In this document: in pieces, positions 7,265 to 16,187 of the stretch
Layout: each line of letters begins with the position of its first letter
How positions within the stretch are numbered: the stretch's first letter is position 1
IMG/VR virus record: IMGVR_UViG_3300036398_003815
Coordinates: 1-22,169 of that record
Reading direction: 5' to 3' (one strand)
Length of the DNA stretch: 22,169 nucleotides
Source of the DNA: a virus
Notes under the pieces: generated by a model
Databases searched by the model: none
The model's input: the letters and a program-made list of their open reading frames with translations, nothing else
What the model was told of the DNA's origin: nothing
Program-made: the position numbers and the translations under genes

Positions 7265-10200
7265 TTAAACTACACGATAAATGGCGGTTGCTGCCCATTG
7301 GACAGTTTCACTGGCCGCGCCCGTGACTTCAAGTTGCAGCGCCTCGTTGGTATCGTCGGCAGTCAGCGTGAATGACCACGTTGGCGAGCCTTCGCTTTGA
7401 TCTGTGCCAATAGTTTGAACTGCGCCGATTAAGGAAGTGCCATTGCTTCCGTTGCGGCGTATTCCAAGGAAACGGCGAGCGACCAGCCATTTGTCGGCGG
7501 TGTCGGAGCGACGAGCAACTAGCAAAACATCAACGGCAAGCGCAGTATTGGCAGCGATAGTAAAACGGTTAGTCGCTTCTCCCGCGATATTCAGAATTGT
7601 GGCAGTAGCGTTAGTTGTGCTGCCAGACCAAAAAACTGAGTTGAATGGCTGCGTGAAAAAGCCAAAGCGCAAGTTGCCAGTTGCGTGAATGGCCGTTGCT
7701 CCAAAAGCGGAAGCGGTGGCAATAACACCGAGCGCAATTCCGCTCTGGGCGCTGGCAGTGCTAAGAACTCCGATATTAATGGAATTTTGACCAGTAGCCC
7801 CTGAGCCTCCTACTCCAATAGATACTGCGCTACCTCCGCTTGCTGGTGAGTTTCCAATAGAAATTGCGCTTGAGTTTGTTGCGGAAGCGGCATTCCCAAT
7901 GGCAATAGTGTTGTCACCAGTTGTTGTTACCGCGCCAAGTCCGATCGCAATAGAATTATTAGCTGCTGCTCGCGCATTGGTTCCAATGGAAATCGAGTCC
8001 GTATTTGCCGCAACTTGGTTTGCCGCGCTGCGCGAGCCCTGTATATTGATGGCGCGTGTGCCGAGGCCCGTGGTAGTCGGAGCGAGGCCGACATAAAACG
8101 AACCAGTCGGGCGCGAGAGTGGGTTGGCATATTCCAAACGTGCAGCGGTGTCGTTCCACTTAATGAAAGGGTCAGCCGAGTCGATGGTGTTTCCGTCCAC
8201 GCCCGCCAAGTCGGAGCCGCTGACGGAAAGGACTTGTGAGGCGGTGGAGGCTATGGCGGATATGCCTGCCGCGACAGTCTGCCAAGACCCATCACCCCGC
8301 AAAAAGTTCGACGCACTTGGCGTCCCGCTGCCCATTCGCGCCACAGCAAGTGTGCCGCTGCTGATGTTTGAGGCGTTGGTGGTGTCGGTCGTGGCCGAGG
8401 CGGCGAGTCCGAGAGTTGTGCGCTGTGCCGCTGCGTCTGCGTCATCGAGCAAGGCTTTGCCCGCTGTCGTGATGTCGCCGCCGAGCTTGGATGTTCCGAC
8501 TACGCCCGAATCAATCGTCCATGTCGCGCCCGATGCGCTGACCGTGATGTCGCCTTTGTCGCCATCGGTGATGCCCGATCCCGTTGCCGACAACTCCCCC
8601 GCCGAAAGGCTCAAGCCCGATCCGATTTGGATTTCCTCGATGGAGCCTGTGCTGGCGCTCGTCCTTCCGAGGATGCGGGCGGTGGCTTGGGTTAGGCCGC
8701 TGGCGGTAATGGAGCCAGAGGCGGCTGCGCCTGTTACGTCTGCGACAACGTGGGTGTGATTGCCTGCGGCGACCTGTGTGCTGCCTGTGCCGACAGGGAG
8801 GCGGGCAACGTCGAGGGTGCCGCTGGTTACTTTGTCTGCGCCGTGGGCATCAACGGGGACGATGGCCCAAAAACTACCGCCAGTTTGCCATCTAAAAGTA
8901 AACGAGCGACCTTCGTTATCTTTCGTTCCAAGGTCTGCAAGCGTTGATCCTCCTGCGCTTGTCTTTACAAGAATGCGACCGTTGGCAATGTTTCCAGAGC
9001 GAATCAACTGAAACAAATCTGCATCTTGGTTGCCCGTGGTTGGCAGGAGGACTTCGGTGTCGGTGCTTAGTGTTGTCGAAATCGTTATGCGGCGGGCGCG
9101 GCCAGTTGCCAAAGTTGTAGGTGACGCCGAAATTGCTTCTTCAAAGACCGACCATTGAAATATGGCCCCAATATCACTCGGAGCCAGCGCATCGGTGCCG
9201 CCTGTGGCGTGGGATGCTTTGTGCGCGAGGGTGCTGCTTGGTGTCCTCGCATCCGAAAGCCGCGCATCATCCCCAGCGCAAAAGCTCCCTGCCGTGTTGG
9301 AAAATGAACCCGCCTCGATGACGCCGTTTGTGCCTGTTTTTAAGGGGAGGTTGGCGGTGGTGCCGACTTTTCCGTCGTTGGTTAGGTTGCCGTGGGTGTG
9401 GGAAATAGGTGTTCTTGCGTCACTTAGGCGGGCATCATTACCCTGACAGGCAGTTCCAGAGGTGGTTCCGTAGCTGACCGTGAGTGTTCTGTTGGCTGTA
9501 AGATCTCCCCCACCTGTAAGCCCAGTCCCAGCACTAATTGATCGGCTTGTTGGTACACCTCCGATATTAGTAAGTGCTGTTGCGGGGTTGGACACATCAC
9601 TGAGATTATTAACCTCTAAAAGCGCACCTTGCGCCGTCAAAAGCCCGCCCACATTAATTGTCCAAGCTGTAAATGGCCCGCCACTACCTTCTACGGTATC
9701 GACATTAACTACCAGTGTTGTTCCAGAATAGCTAGTAACAAAAGCATGCATATGACGGGCTGCATCGTATACAATAGTAACGTCCTGTGTAGGGGTGTAG
9801 CTGAGTCCTGATTGGACGGTGAACGTCTTAGATCCAGTGGTTAGTGAATGGGAGGTTGTGGAAGTTGTGAGATAGCGGTCTCCGCGATTTGCCAGTGTAA
9901 ATGCCGTAGTAGCAATCTGGGTGGTATCAGTTCCAGCAGCAGCAGTCGGTGCTGTCGGTGTTCCTGTGAGCGCGGGGGAATCTAGGTTTGCTTTAAGGTT
10001 TAGCGCGGTCTGGGTTGCGGTGCTAATGGGTTTCGCGGAATCACTTGTGTTATCGACATTACCGAGTCCAACATCAGACTTTGTGGCGGAAGCTCCGACA
10101 GTAGCCCGCCCCTTCGCATCAACGGTGACTTTGGTGTAGGTTCCCGCGCTGACCCCAGTAGTTGTTAGTGTGGGATTCGGATAGGTTCCTGTGAGATCTC

Positions 10201-10768
10201 CTCCTGCGGGGCCACTAGGTGCTGTGGAGATGGTTCCCCATTCGGGGGCGGTGGCTCCGCTATTTACTTTTAGGACTTGTCCTGCGGTTCCGATAGGAAG
10301 CCTCTCGTTAACTAGTGGGCCGCGATAGAGGGTGTCACCTTGATTGGTAAGGATAGATTCTCCTCCACCTCCAGAAGTGCCATAGCGAGGAAGGATCTGC
10401 CATCCACGGGTTGCCCCCGTATAGATCATCGTGAAGTAGGCTCCTTCGACGTTGCAGACTAGATTTTCTTCCAGACTTTCGATTCTTTGTCCGTTTCGGG
10501 CGATGGTCAGAGGATTGGTGTCAAAGGTCTCCGAGTAGTCGAAGATATCGATAGAATCTCCTGCGCTTGGATTGGCGGGAAGAGTAAGTGTAAAAGTTCC
10601 GCCAGTGGTATCGGCGGCGATGTTTTGTGAATTGCTAAGTGTTTGCGGACTAGAGACTACCGTGTAGTTAATGTTGGCTTGCGGGCCAGTCGGCCCAGCG
10701 GGGCCGCGCTCCACCACCTCAATAATCTCAATCTCCCTCTCTGTAATCTCAATGACCTCTTGGCTCAT
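7265..10768 (-). CDS. Large tail fibre with phage tail repeats and YadA-head-like region
   Basis: A 1167-residue multi-domain fibre. The N-terminus is charged ([20 protein letters not shown]) and runs into a short collagen-like GPAGPTGP. A beta domain at about 35-130 follows. At about 190-300 are classic fibre motifs: [32 protein letters not shown] and [15 protein letters not shown]. Two copies of a 'C[13 protein letters not shown]' element lie near 445-520. Around 910-1030 repeats such as [20 protein letters not shown] and [10 protein letters not shown] match the YadA/trimeric-autotransporter head pattern, a left-handed trimeric beta-roll. The C-terminal 130 residues are beta-rich, possibly a tip domain. 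Trimeric assembly and receptor contact are inferred from the families. The start overlaps the previous stop in ATGA and has a strong AGGAG, unlike most neighbours. Confidence 0.85.
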   Translation of the reverse strand: MSQEVIEITEREIEIIEVVERGPAGPTGPQANINYTVVSSPQTLSNSQNIAADTTGGTFTLTLPANPSAGDSIDIFDYSETFDTNPLTIARNGQRIESLEENLVCNVEGAYFTMIYTGATRGWQILPRYGTSGGGGESILTNQGDTLYRGPLVNERLPIGTAGQVLKVNSGATAPEWGTISTAPSGPAGGDLTGTYPNPTLTTTGVSAGTYTKVTVDAKGRATVGASATKSDVGLGNVDNTSDSAKPISTATQTALNLKANLDSPALTGTPTAPTAAAGTDTTQIATTAFTLANRGDRYLTTSTTSHSLTTGSKTFTVQSGLSYTPTQDVTIVYDAARHMHAFVTSYSGTTLVVNVDTVEGSGGPFTAWTINVGGLLTAQGALLEVNNLSDVSNPATALTNIGGVPTSRSISAGTGLTGGGDLTANRTLTVSYGTTSGTACQGNDARLSDARTPISHTHGNLTNDGKVGTTANLPLKTGTNGVIEAGSFSNTAGSFCAGDDARLSDARTPSSTLAHKASHATGGTDALAPSDIGAIFQWSVFEEAISASPTTLATGRARRITISTTLSTDTEVLLPTTGNQDADLFQLIRSGNIANGRILVKTSAGGSTLADLGTKDNEGRSFTFRWQTGGSFWAIVPVDAHGADKVTSGTLDVARLPVGTGSTQVAAGNHTHVVADVTGAAASGSITASGLTQATARILGRTSASTGSIEEIQIGSGLSLSAGELSATGSGITDGDKGDITVSASGATWTIDSGVVGTSKLGGDITTAGKALLDDADAAAQRTTLGLAASATTDTTNASNISSGTLAVARMGSGTPSASNFLRGDGSWQTVAAGISAIASTASQVLSVSGSDLAGVDGNTIDSADPFIKWNDTAARLEYANPLSRPTGSFYVGLAPTTTGLGTRAINIQGSRSAANQVAANTDSISIGTNARAAANNSIAIGLGAVTTTGDNTIAIGNAASATNSSAISIGNSPASGGSAVSIGVGGSGATGQNSINIGVLSTASAQSGIALGVIATASAFGATAIHATGNLRFGFFTQPFNSVFWSGSTTNATATILNIAGEATNRFTIAANTALAVDVLLVARRSDTADKWLVARRFLGIRRNGSNGTSLIGAVQTIGTDQSEGSPTWSFTLTADDTNEALQLEVTGAASETVQWAATAIYRVV

Positions 10769-11133
10769 CGGGCGATCTCCTGATAGACTTTAGCTTTACC
10801 TGTGGCGAATGCGATATAGGTATAGCCGAGGTAGAGTTCGATTTCGTAGACGTTGTCGCCTGCTGTGAGGTTTGCGGCCTGTGTGGCGGTGATTTCGATT
10901 TCAATTGTACCTGCGCTCCCTCCGAGCGTAATCCCGCTTCCAGAGGTCAATGTAAGCAAAGTAGCACTATCCTTGGCACACTCCCGAATCACCATGTTGG
11001 CCCCGTAGCCCGAAAGATTAACTGGAACGTTGGACTTGCCCTTACAGGACTTGGTTAGATAACGAAACTTCGCCGTCCAAGTTTTTCCTTGGACGATTTC
11101 GATATCCCTCTCAAGTCTCCAGTAGTTGGTCAT
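10765..11133 (-). CDS. Small beta-rich tail-associated protein B (paralogue of 13168-13530)
   Basis: A 122-residue protein with alternating beta strands: [55 protein letters not shown]. It aligns by eye with protein A at 13168-13530 along its whole length: 'DI-x3-QG-x-T...', 'PV-x-L-x-G-x3-M-IR', 'G-x-I-x-[IL]-x-I-[ST]A', 'VY-[DE]-[IL]-ELY-x-G' and a final E-x2-R. Similar small proteins, with a 'QG-T ... G-x-A-x-M-I-R' pattern, are common beside phage fibre genes; their role is unsettled, perhaps an adaptor or baseplate component. Both ends overlap the neighbouring genes by ATGA, so it is translationally coupled to the 570-residue fibre before it and the 1167-residue fibre after it. Confidence 0.65.
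   Translation of the reverse strand: MTNYWRLERDIEIVQGKTWTAKFRYLTKSCKGKSNVPVNLSGYGANMVIRECAKDSATLLTLTSGSGITLGGSAGTIEIEITATQAANLTAGDNVYEIELYLGYTYIAFATGKAKVYQEIAR
10777..10781 (-). promoter_or_regulatory. Shine-Dalgarno AGGAG for the 1167-aa fibre
   Basis: On the minus strand AGGAGATCGCCCGATG gives a canonical Shine-Dalgarno with 8-base spacing inside the end of the upstream gene. It fixes the fibre start. It stands out because many other starts in the structural block lack such a site. Confidence 0.7.
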
Positions 11134-12842
11134 TGAAATAACGGAATACGAAATGTGGCATTCGTGCCATTAGTTTTTACAGTAACTCCCATCCAGTGGA
11201 CAGCGGTATTAAATCCAATTCCATTGACGTTTGCGGTATTAGTGGGTGCGGCGTTTGTAACAAACACTGCTGCTTGGAAATTGGCATTGTTGGTGTTGGT
11301 GAGGGCTGGGAGTGGGAGGCCGAGGTTGGTGCGGGTAGTTGTAGCGATTCCAGAATGACCGAAAGTAATTTCTGAAGGATTAATATTTATTGTATTACTA
11401 GACGAGCCTACCTCAAATTCTTCTACAGCAAAAACTCCACCAAAAGATACACTGTTGCTTCCGCCCAACCCCAAATTGGTTCTGCTTTCCGCTGCATTAG
11501 CTGCTGCATTGGTTCCAGAAAAGAAGATAGGCTCAACGTAAGAGATGTTATCGGCCAACCTCCATGCTCCACTGCGATACATCAACAGAACGGTCTCATC
11601 AAGCTGATTGAGCGTAATAAGATTAGTTGCTGCGCCCAATTGCCTAATAGCTGTCACTGCGTTGGTTGTCTGGGCAAGATGGGCAATAGTTGCTCTATCT
11701 CCTTCAAATGTTGTTGCGGGGTTGGTGGGTAATGTCACCGTATTGGTAACTCCAGATACCGAAGGAGAAAGACTGAACAGAAATAGATTGCGGCTGTTTG
11801 TTGCGGCATTTGTGGATGTTCCAGTAACATTTGTCTGGTATTGGACAGTTGTGGATATCGGGGCCACTGCCCAGAAGTTGGTTGGGCTCACCACCTCTCC
11901 GTTGGTGTTGACCAAAACTGGATTGGTATTAGACCCAAAAAGCGAGGCTTGGAATGTTGAAGAATTTGTATTTGTAAGGCCAGACCAAGGTAGGCCGATA
12001 TTAGTCCTAAATGATGCGGCATTTGTAATAACAGACTGCAATGTAATACCGCCTCCCGCCGTGACCGTAATATTTTGAGAAGTAATGCCAGCAATTGTAA
12101 GAGTATTGGTTGTTCCTATTTCTAAGGCATTGCGAAATCCAACTGCGTTTGTATTAGTTAGCCCGCTCCAAGGAAGGCCGAGACTATTTCTACTTTGTGA
12201 TGCATAAATTGCTGCATTTGTTCCTTCAAAAGAAAATGCCTCGTAAAATGTAATAGAATCTCCAGCAACTATCCTTAATTCTTGTCCTGAATAAATTTCG
12301 GAAAATAAATCATCATCAGTTGTTTTAAATGTACCAAGTCCAATGGCATTACGGAAATTCGCAACATTAGTGTTGGTGAGCCATGTTGCTCCAAGCCCGA
12401 TGGCATTACGGAAATTTGTGGCATCTGTGTTAGTAAGAGCAGACCAGCCCAATCCAAGGTTAGTTCTTGCTGTTGCGGCGTTGGTGGCTCCTGTTCCGCC
12501 AGAAGCAATCGAAAGAGTTCCAGAAATATTGGTTAATGTAGTTGACGGAATGTTGGATGCTGGAATAACACCAACAATATTTGTAGATTTGATATTTGTC
12601 AGGTCTCCTCCATTAGAAGTAGAAAGATTTGAAAGGGCCGCACTGGATGGTTGGAATGCAGATGCGGGATTGGTAGCGGAGGTTCCCAATCCTAGTCCTG
12701 TGCGAGCATTTGAAGCATCGGCACTCCAAAAATTAGTCGGCTGGACTACAGCATTGTTAGTTCCAACAAGAACATTGCGAGTTTGCCCGAAGCCCGAAAC
12801 AACCAAGGCTCCACCAACAATAAGTGAGAAGATAATTTTCAT
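11130..12842 (-). CDS. Repeat-rich tail fibre with N-terminal signal sequence
   Basis: A 570-residue protein with a Sec-like N-terminus (MKIIFSLIVGGALVVSGFG, cleavage plausible near residue 19-20). A PTNFW module follows (about 21-39); another copy of that motif lies near 306-321. The body contains at least five copies of a repeat of form 'R-[TN]-[NS]-[LI]-GL-[GP]-WS-[AG]-LTNTN-x3-F', near residues 127, 217, 279, 454 and 502. One is preceded by the fibre motif SGTLSIASGGTGATNAATA. The terminal segment (TNGTNATFRIPLF) is beta-like. Asn and Thr are very abundant. I associate the TNLGL/LTNTN repeats with Verrucomicrobiota genomes and their phages. The gene begins one base after the stop of the 107-residue protein and overlaps the next by ATGA. 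Adhesion fibre is the best call; the export signal is puzzling. Confidence 0.7.
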   Translation of the reverse strand: MKIIFSLIVGGALVVSGFGQTRNVLVGTNNAVVQPTNFWSADASNARTGLGLGTSATNPASAFQPSSAALSNLSTSNGGDLTNIKSTNIVGVIPASNIPSTTLTNISGTLSIASGGTGATNAATARTNLGLGWSALTNTDATNFRNAIGLGATWLTNTNVANFRNAIGLGTFKTTDDDLFSEIYSGQELRIVAGDSITFYEAFSFEGTNAAIYASQSRNSLGLPWSGLTNTNAVGFRNALEIGTTNTLTIAGITSQNITVTAGGGITLQSVITNAASFRTNIGLPWSGLTNTNSSTFQASLFGSNTNPVLVNTNGEVVSPTNFWAVAPISTTVQYQTNVTGTSTNAATNSRNLFLFSLSPSVSGVTNTVTLPTNPATTFEGDRATIAHLAQTTNAVTAIRQLGAATNLITLNQLDETVLLMYRSGAWRLADNISYVEPIFFSGTNAAANAAESRTNLGLGGSNSVSFGGVFAVEEFEVGSSSNTININPSEITFGHSGIATTTRTNLGLPLPALTNTNNANFQAAVFVTNAAPTNTANVNGIGFNTAVHWMGVTVKTNGTNATFRIPLFQ

Positions 12843-12843
12843 T

Positions 12844-13167
12844 TTACATTAGTCGCTTCCAAACTCTTTTAGTTCCAGTTTGGCTATCATAGTCGTTGGG
12901 TCGAACTACGAAAGGAAGATTTTGAGCATCTGTCCCTGAAGACAACTGATAAATAGCAGGGATTCCGTCAATAACCAAAAAGATAACAATTCCAACGGCA
13001 TAGGTTCCGCTAACTGTATTAAGACTATCCAGATTTGTTGATCCGCCGCCATCTAATCCCGTAATCGAAGGCTCAACACGAAGGATGTTTACGCTAGGAG
13101 TTTGGATCGGGGTCGAGGACACGCCGATAACGCTAGAAGACGGAATGGGAATACAGATCTTGCTCAT
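12844..13167 (-). CDS. Small tail-associated hypothetical protein (107 aa)
   Basis: This 107-residue protein starts immediately after the stop of protein A (TAA then ATG, no gap). A Ser/Thr/Pro-rich N-terminus (IPIPSSSVIGVSSTPIQTPS) leads to a small beta region with a hydrophobic hairpin (YAVGIVIFLVIDGIPAIYQL, about 56-75). It ends with VVRPNDYDSQTGTKRVWKRL, a 'RP-DYD...VW' ending that I have seen in short phage fibre-associated proteins. It probably belongs to the fibre cassette. The hydrophobic stretch is interrupted by polar residues, so a membrane segment is unlikely. Function unknown. Confidence 0.55.
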   Translation of the reverse strand: MSKICIPIPSSSVIGVSSTPIQTPSVNILRVEPSITGLDGGGSTNLDSLNTVSGTYAVGIVIFLVIDGIPAIYQLSSGTDAQNLPFVVRPNDYDSQTGTKRVWKRLM

Positions 13168-13530
13168 TTATCGTGTAACCTCTGGTGAAATGATAACATT
13201 GCCTTGCAGGATTCTGGTTGTGACGGCCCCGTTATAAAGCTCAAGGTCATATACGGCTTTATCACAGACCGAGAGCGATGCCGTGTCAGATGCCGAAATA
13301 AAGAGCTTAATAGATCCTGTAGTTTCATTCAAGACGATTCTACCATTAGTTGTAGACAATTCAAGAATTAGTGCCTTGGATTCTGGCTTTGACCGAATGT
13401 GCATCTTGGCCGTAAATCCCGTAAGATCGACGGGAGCCGAGGGTTCCCCAGTCTCATAGAATAAAGTCTGATTGAAAGTAGCACCCTGAAAAACGCAGAT
13501 GTCCGCTTCCGCAATCGGTAGTTGAGCCAT
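13168..13530 (-). CDS. Small beta-rich tail-associated protein A (paralogue of 10765-11133)
   Basis: A 120-residue beta-rich protein taken from the ATG at 13530 (MAQLPIAEADICVFQGATF); a longer version begins with TTG at 13539. Core features shared with protein B are DI-x3-QG-x-T, PVDLTGFTAKMHIR, GSIKLFISASDTASL and AVYDLELYNG, followed by a short tail. It is the first gene after the large terminase stop (16 bases away) and precedes the 107-residue protein and the 570-residue fibre. Two such proteins, each near the start of a fibre group, suggest a duplicated adaptor-plus-fibre arrangement. No signal peptide or catalytic motif is seen. Confidence 0.62.
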   Translation of the reverse strand: MAQLPIAEADICVFQGATFNQTLFYETGEPSAPVDLTGFTAKMHIRSKPESKALILELSTTNGRIVLNETTGSIKLFISASDTASLSVCDKAVYDLELYNGAVTTRILQGNVIISPEVTR

Positions 13531-13546
13531 AAATGGCAAATAGAAT

Positions 13547-15388
13547 CTACCAATTCTTCTTTATAGTCAAGGCTTGTTTGAGTTTTTTAAACGTCTCTTT
13601 GTTGAGCCGTTTCTTTTCCTCAATCGCCTCACTGCCCGCCATGGCTCCAAATACCTTACGAGCAACAAACAATCCTACAGCAAATGAGTCAAACAAGTCG
13701 GGGGATTTGCCGATGCGTTTTTTCATATCGGTCTTGGACTCAATAATAATCTTCCGAGTCCTTCGTACATACTTTCTCTGAGTCATCTCCCATGCCAGAT
13801 CTGGGGTGATTCCCTTGAGTTGCTCACATTCTAGGAAGTAGCGGGCGGCAAAGCAGAGTTCAGAAGCCATATTGTGGAACAATTCCTTGCCTACTTGGGG
13901 TTTCCCCGTGACTTCGTTTCTCATGGCGTATTGGGCGCTGACAGGAAGATCGGATGCTGCTCCTGCAAAACTCACTGCATGCCAGCCCTTTAGAAGTTCT
14001 CTTTCTCCGATTGACCAGAAAATACCACCAGCCGAAGCATCTACCCCCATCCATTGATTCGGGATTCCTAATTTGAGAGAGAGGTCGTGGATCTGCTGGA
14101 TCATCTCGTATTGGAAGTCTTCTTGAGATCCTGCCCTTCTATTGAGGACATACTGTTTTTCAACAGCTATCGCCCATTTGCCGCTAATCAACTTGCCATA
14201 CTTAAGGTGGGTAAACACGAATCTATCACCACCTTCGGTATAACTAGGGTCAATTCCTGCAATATCTTTCGGGGTTCCGTCCCAGATCGGTTTATCTAAT
14301 GCCCCATGGCGAGCGAGCAGGATGTCCGAGACAATCGTGGAATCGTCGGCGTCAGCAGGAGGCCAGAAGCCCCTGAACTTTCTCCAATACTGTGGGTTGA
14401 GTTCTCCTAGTTCCTTTCGGGCTAGAGCCACATCATTGGGTTTGGGAAGAAACGGATAGCGCAACCCCTTTCCAGCATCAAAGGACTGTTGGTTGGGGTT
14501 GTCGTTCTCTGAATCAAACCTGATACATACCCCCTCAATACCAGCCACCCGTATCTTCCAGTTCGGGGTTTGCTCGTCCACACTCATCCATCCTTTGATG
14601 GGTTCGCAGAACTTTCCATGGGGGTCGAAGATTGATGACGGGTTTCCCGCGCCAACGATATAGAGTTCCTGTGCGCCCTTGAATCCCCAGACCGCCTCGT
14701 TAATTACGGAAGCCGAACAATCTTGTAACTCATCGATAATCAACACAATACGGCGATTCTTCTTACCCTGTAGTCGTTTTTGGGCGTCATCTTTGTATTC
14801 GTCACCCGCCGCTAGAAGCATAATAGACGAGGCATCACTAACTCCTGTTTCGGGATCGATCACGGCCCCCTCTTCGTCTGAGAGCTTGATGATATCCATG
14901 GACTCAATGAGCCTGCCAGAGGCCAGCCCCATGTTTCGGGCTTCACGATACATCTTGACCAGTGCCGCCCAGATACGCTGTTTGGCGTCAATCTTGGACG
15001 TAGAGACAACAATTGTCATCGTATTGATGGGGTCGCAGAACCAATTGACCAGCGCAAACGCCGCCATCCCGTAGGATTTGCCAGAGTCTGTTCCGCCAGC
15101 GAGACCTGTCACGCTTCGGACGAATCGATTGCCCGTAGCCTCATCTACCTCGTAAATTTGGTTGCAGAATGCTTGTGCGCTGAGTTCTGCCCACCTGTGC
15201 CACTGGAATGTGGGCCATATAGCAGAGACAATATTACGATAATGGCGAGCCTTTCCGAGTCCTCCCTCTTCGGGAGTAAGTCCCTGCAAGAAGGCATCCA
15301 TCTCGATGCGGATTGGCGTAATCGCCTGTCCGTCTTTGGGTAACCACAACCTCCCGTATTTCTCTATCCCTTGATCAACTGTTGCCAT
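13547..15388 (-). CDS. terL: Terminase large subunit (packaging ATPase-nuclease)
   Basis: This 613-residue protein has the two-domain layout of large terminases, which power DNA packaging into the prohead and cut the concatemer. ATPase: Walker-A-like GGTDSGKS at 98-105, Walker B RIVLIIDE at about 213-220 with the catalytic Glu, and a motif-III-like VGAGNPSS at about 245-252. Nuclease: acidic residues in AGIDPSY (Asp380), WMGVDASAGG (Asp450) and KSPDLFDSF (Asp564/Asp567), matching the RNase H-like metal site. It is divergent from the probable small subunit with only 28 bases between start codons, and it heads a long minus-strand structural block. The portal is not adjacent. The start ATG has an A/T-rich upstream and no Shine-Dalgarno. 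Confidence 0.93.
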   Translation of the reverse strand: MATVDQGIEKYGRLWLPKDGQAITPIRIEMDAFLQGLTPEEGGLGKARHYRNIVSAIWPTFQWHRWAELSAQAFCNQIYEVDEATGNRFVRSVTGLAGGTDSGKSYGMAAFALVNWFCDPINTMTIVVSTSKIDAKQRIWAALVKMYREARNMGLASGRLIESMDIIKLSDEEGAVIDPETGVSDASSIMLLAAGDEYKDDAQKRLQGKKNRRIVLIIDELQDCSASVINEAVWGFKGAQELYIVGAGNPSSIFDPHGKFCEPIKGWMSVDEQTPNWKIRVAGIEGVCIRFDSENDNPNQQSFDAGKGLRYPFLPKPNDVALARKELGELNPQYWRKFRGFWPPADADDSTIVSDILLARHGALDKPIWDGTPKDIAGIDPSYTEGGDRFVFTHLKYGKLISGKWAIAVEKQYVLNRRAGSQEDFQYEMIQQIHDLSLKLGIPNQWMGVDASAGGIFWSIGERELLKGWHAVSFAGAASDLPVSAQYAMRNEVTGKPQVGKELFHNMASELCFAARYFLECEQLKGITPDLAWEMTQRKYVRRTRKIIIESKTDMKKRIGKSPDLFDSFAVGLFVARKVFGAMAGSEAIEEKKRLNKETFKKLKQALTIKKNW

Positions 15389-15398
15389 TTATGAAATT

Positions 15399-15404
15399 TA
15401 TACT
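15399..15404 (+). promoter_or_regulatory. TATACT motif in the divergent terminase gap
   Basis: The 28-base gap between terL and the small terminase contains ATTTATACTAAACTAATC, with TATACT 12 bases before the plus-strand ATG; its reverse strand reads AGTATAAAT before terL. One site could serve both directions. A TTGATC lies 22 bases upstream on the plus strand, wider than a normal sigma70 spacer. If it is a -10 box the leader would be only a few bases long. Confidence 0.35.
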
Positions 15405-15416
15405 AAACTAATCTGG

Positions 15417-16187
15417 ATGGAGAAAAAGCGCAAGAGCGGAGAGCGGGATTGGGACGCGCCCGAAAACCGTATTAGAAAACAGAATGCATTTCGGCTCTAT
15501 GCTGCTGGTAGGGATTTGCCAGAGGTAATGAAGGCTTTGGAAACTAAGCACAAGCCCACTCTTGAAAAGATGATCTATAGCGAGAAATGGGATGAATACG
15601 CTAAGATTTGGCAGGAAAATCCCGAAACAGAAAACCTCTACCCTTGGGATAAGGAACGTCCAGTGGCCTTGGTTGCACCTCCCGCCAGAATGGAGGAGAT
15701 GGATAAAAAACGCAGGCTTGAGTGTATTAAGGGATTCTCCATGTATTGTTCGGGGCGTAGCCTACGGGATATTGCCGAGGAACTAAAGGTAAGCGAATCC
15801 ACTGTTTGCTTGTGGCGGGATACCCAGCGTTGGATTCAATGCCGCGAACGTTTGGTCAACGAGCAATCTCCTGCCCCTTGGGAAGATGACGGAGTTCCTT
15901 CTGTTATGTCGGAAATCACGGCATCGCTGGAAACCATGAAGAAATCGATTAAATTTTTGACTGGAAAGGTTCTGGTGAAGGCTGCGGATGCCGCGCAAGA
16001 TTTAGACGGCATGGAAGCTCTTGGCATGATGAGGAATATCAAGCAGTTGGCAGAAGCTGCTGCCATCAACTTTTCTGAAGGCAACAATCAACAGAATGCA
16101 ATTCAGATCAATATTGCTACCAAGCTGGAATCCATGAAGATTCCCGAAAACAACACTTATGAAGCGGAGTTAGTTGTCAATGAATGA
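15417..16187 (+). CDS. terS: Probable terminase small subunit, duplicated HTH region
   Basis: A 256-residue protein divergent from the large terminase, which is the main reason for the call. Residues 106-148 contain a helix-turn-helix of the type in phage DNA-packaging recognition subunits: YCSGRSLRDIAEELKVSEST, then VCLWRDTQRW. Residues 24-66 look like a diverged copy: AFRLYAAGRDLPEVMKALE...TLEKMIYSEKWDEYAKIW, with the same spacing of 'Y-x-x-GR-x-L' and a tryptophan before the end. A region at about 160-230 is helical (SEITASLETMKKSIKFL, AAQDLDGMEALGMMRNIKQL) and may drive oligomer formation. Small terminases bind the packaging site and load the large subunit. Alternative: a transcription regulator. 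The next gene overlaps its end by 8 bases. Confidence 0.65.
   Translation: MEKKRKSGERDWDAPENRIRKQNAFRLYAAGRDLPEVMKALETKHKPTLEKMIYSEKWDEYAKIWQENPETENLYPWDKERPVALVAPPARMEEMDKKRRLECIKGFSMYCSGRSLRDIAEELKVSESTVCLWRDTQRWIQCRERLVNEQSPAPWEDDGVPSVMSEITASLETMKKSIKFLTGKVLVKAADAAQDLDGMEALGMMRNIKQLAEAAAINFSEGNNQQNAIQINIATKLESMKIPENNTYEAELVVNE

Noticed and set aside
8124-8759. 211-codon plus-strand ORF rich in Ala/Val/Pro
   Set aside because: It mirrors the GC-rich repeats of the fibre on the other strand; composition is low-complexity and the sense frame has clear fibre motifs.
11608-12078. 156-codon plus-strand ORF, and a 169-codon one at 12343-12852
   Set aside because: Both are antisense shadows of the repeat-rich 570-residue fibre; repeats on one strand keep the opposite frame open.
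15361-15416. Complete sigma70 promoter before the small terminase
   Set aside because: TTGATC and TATACT are 22 bases apart, outside the usual 16-18 range, so only the TATACT motif is listed.
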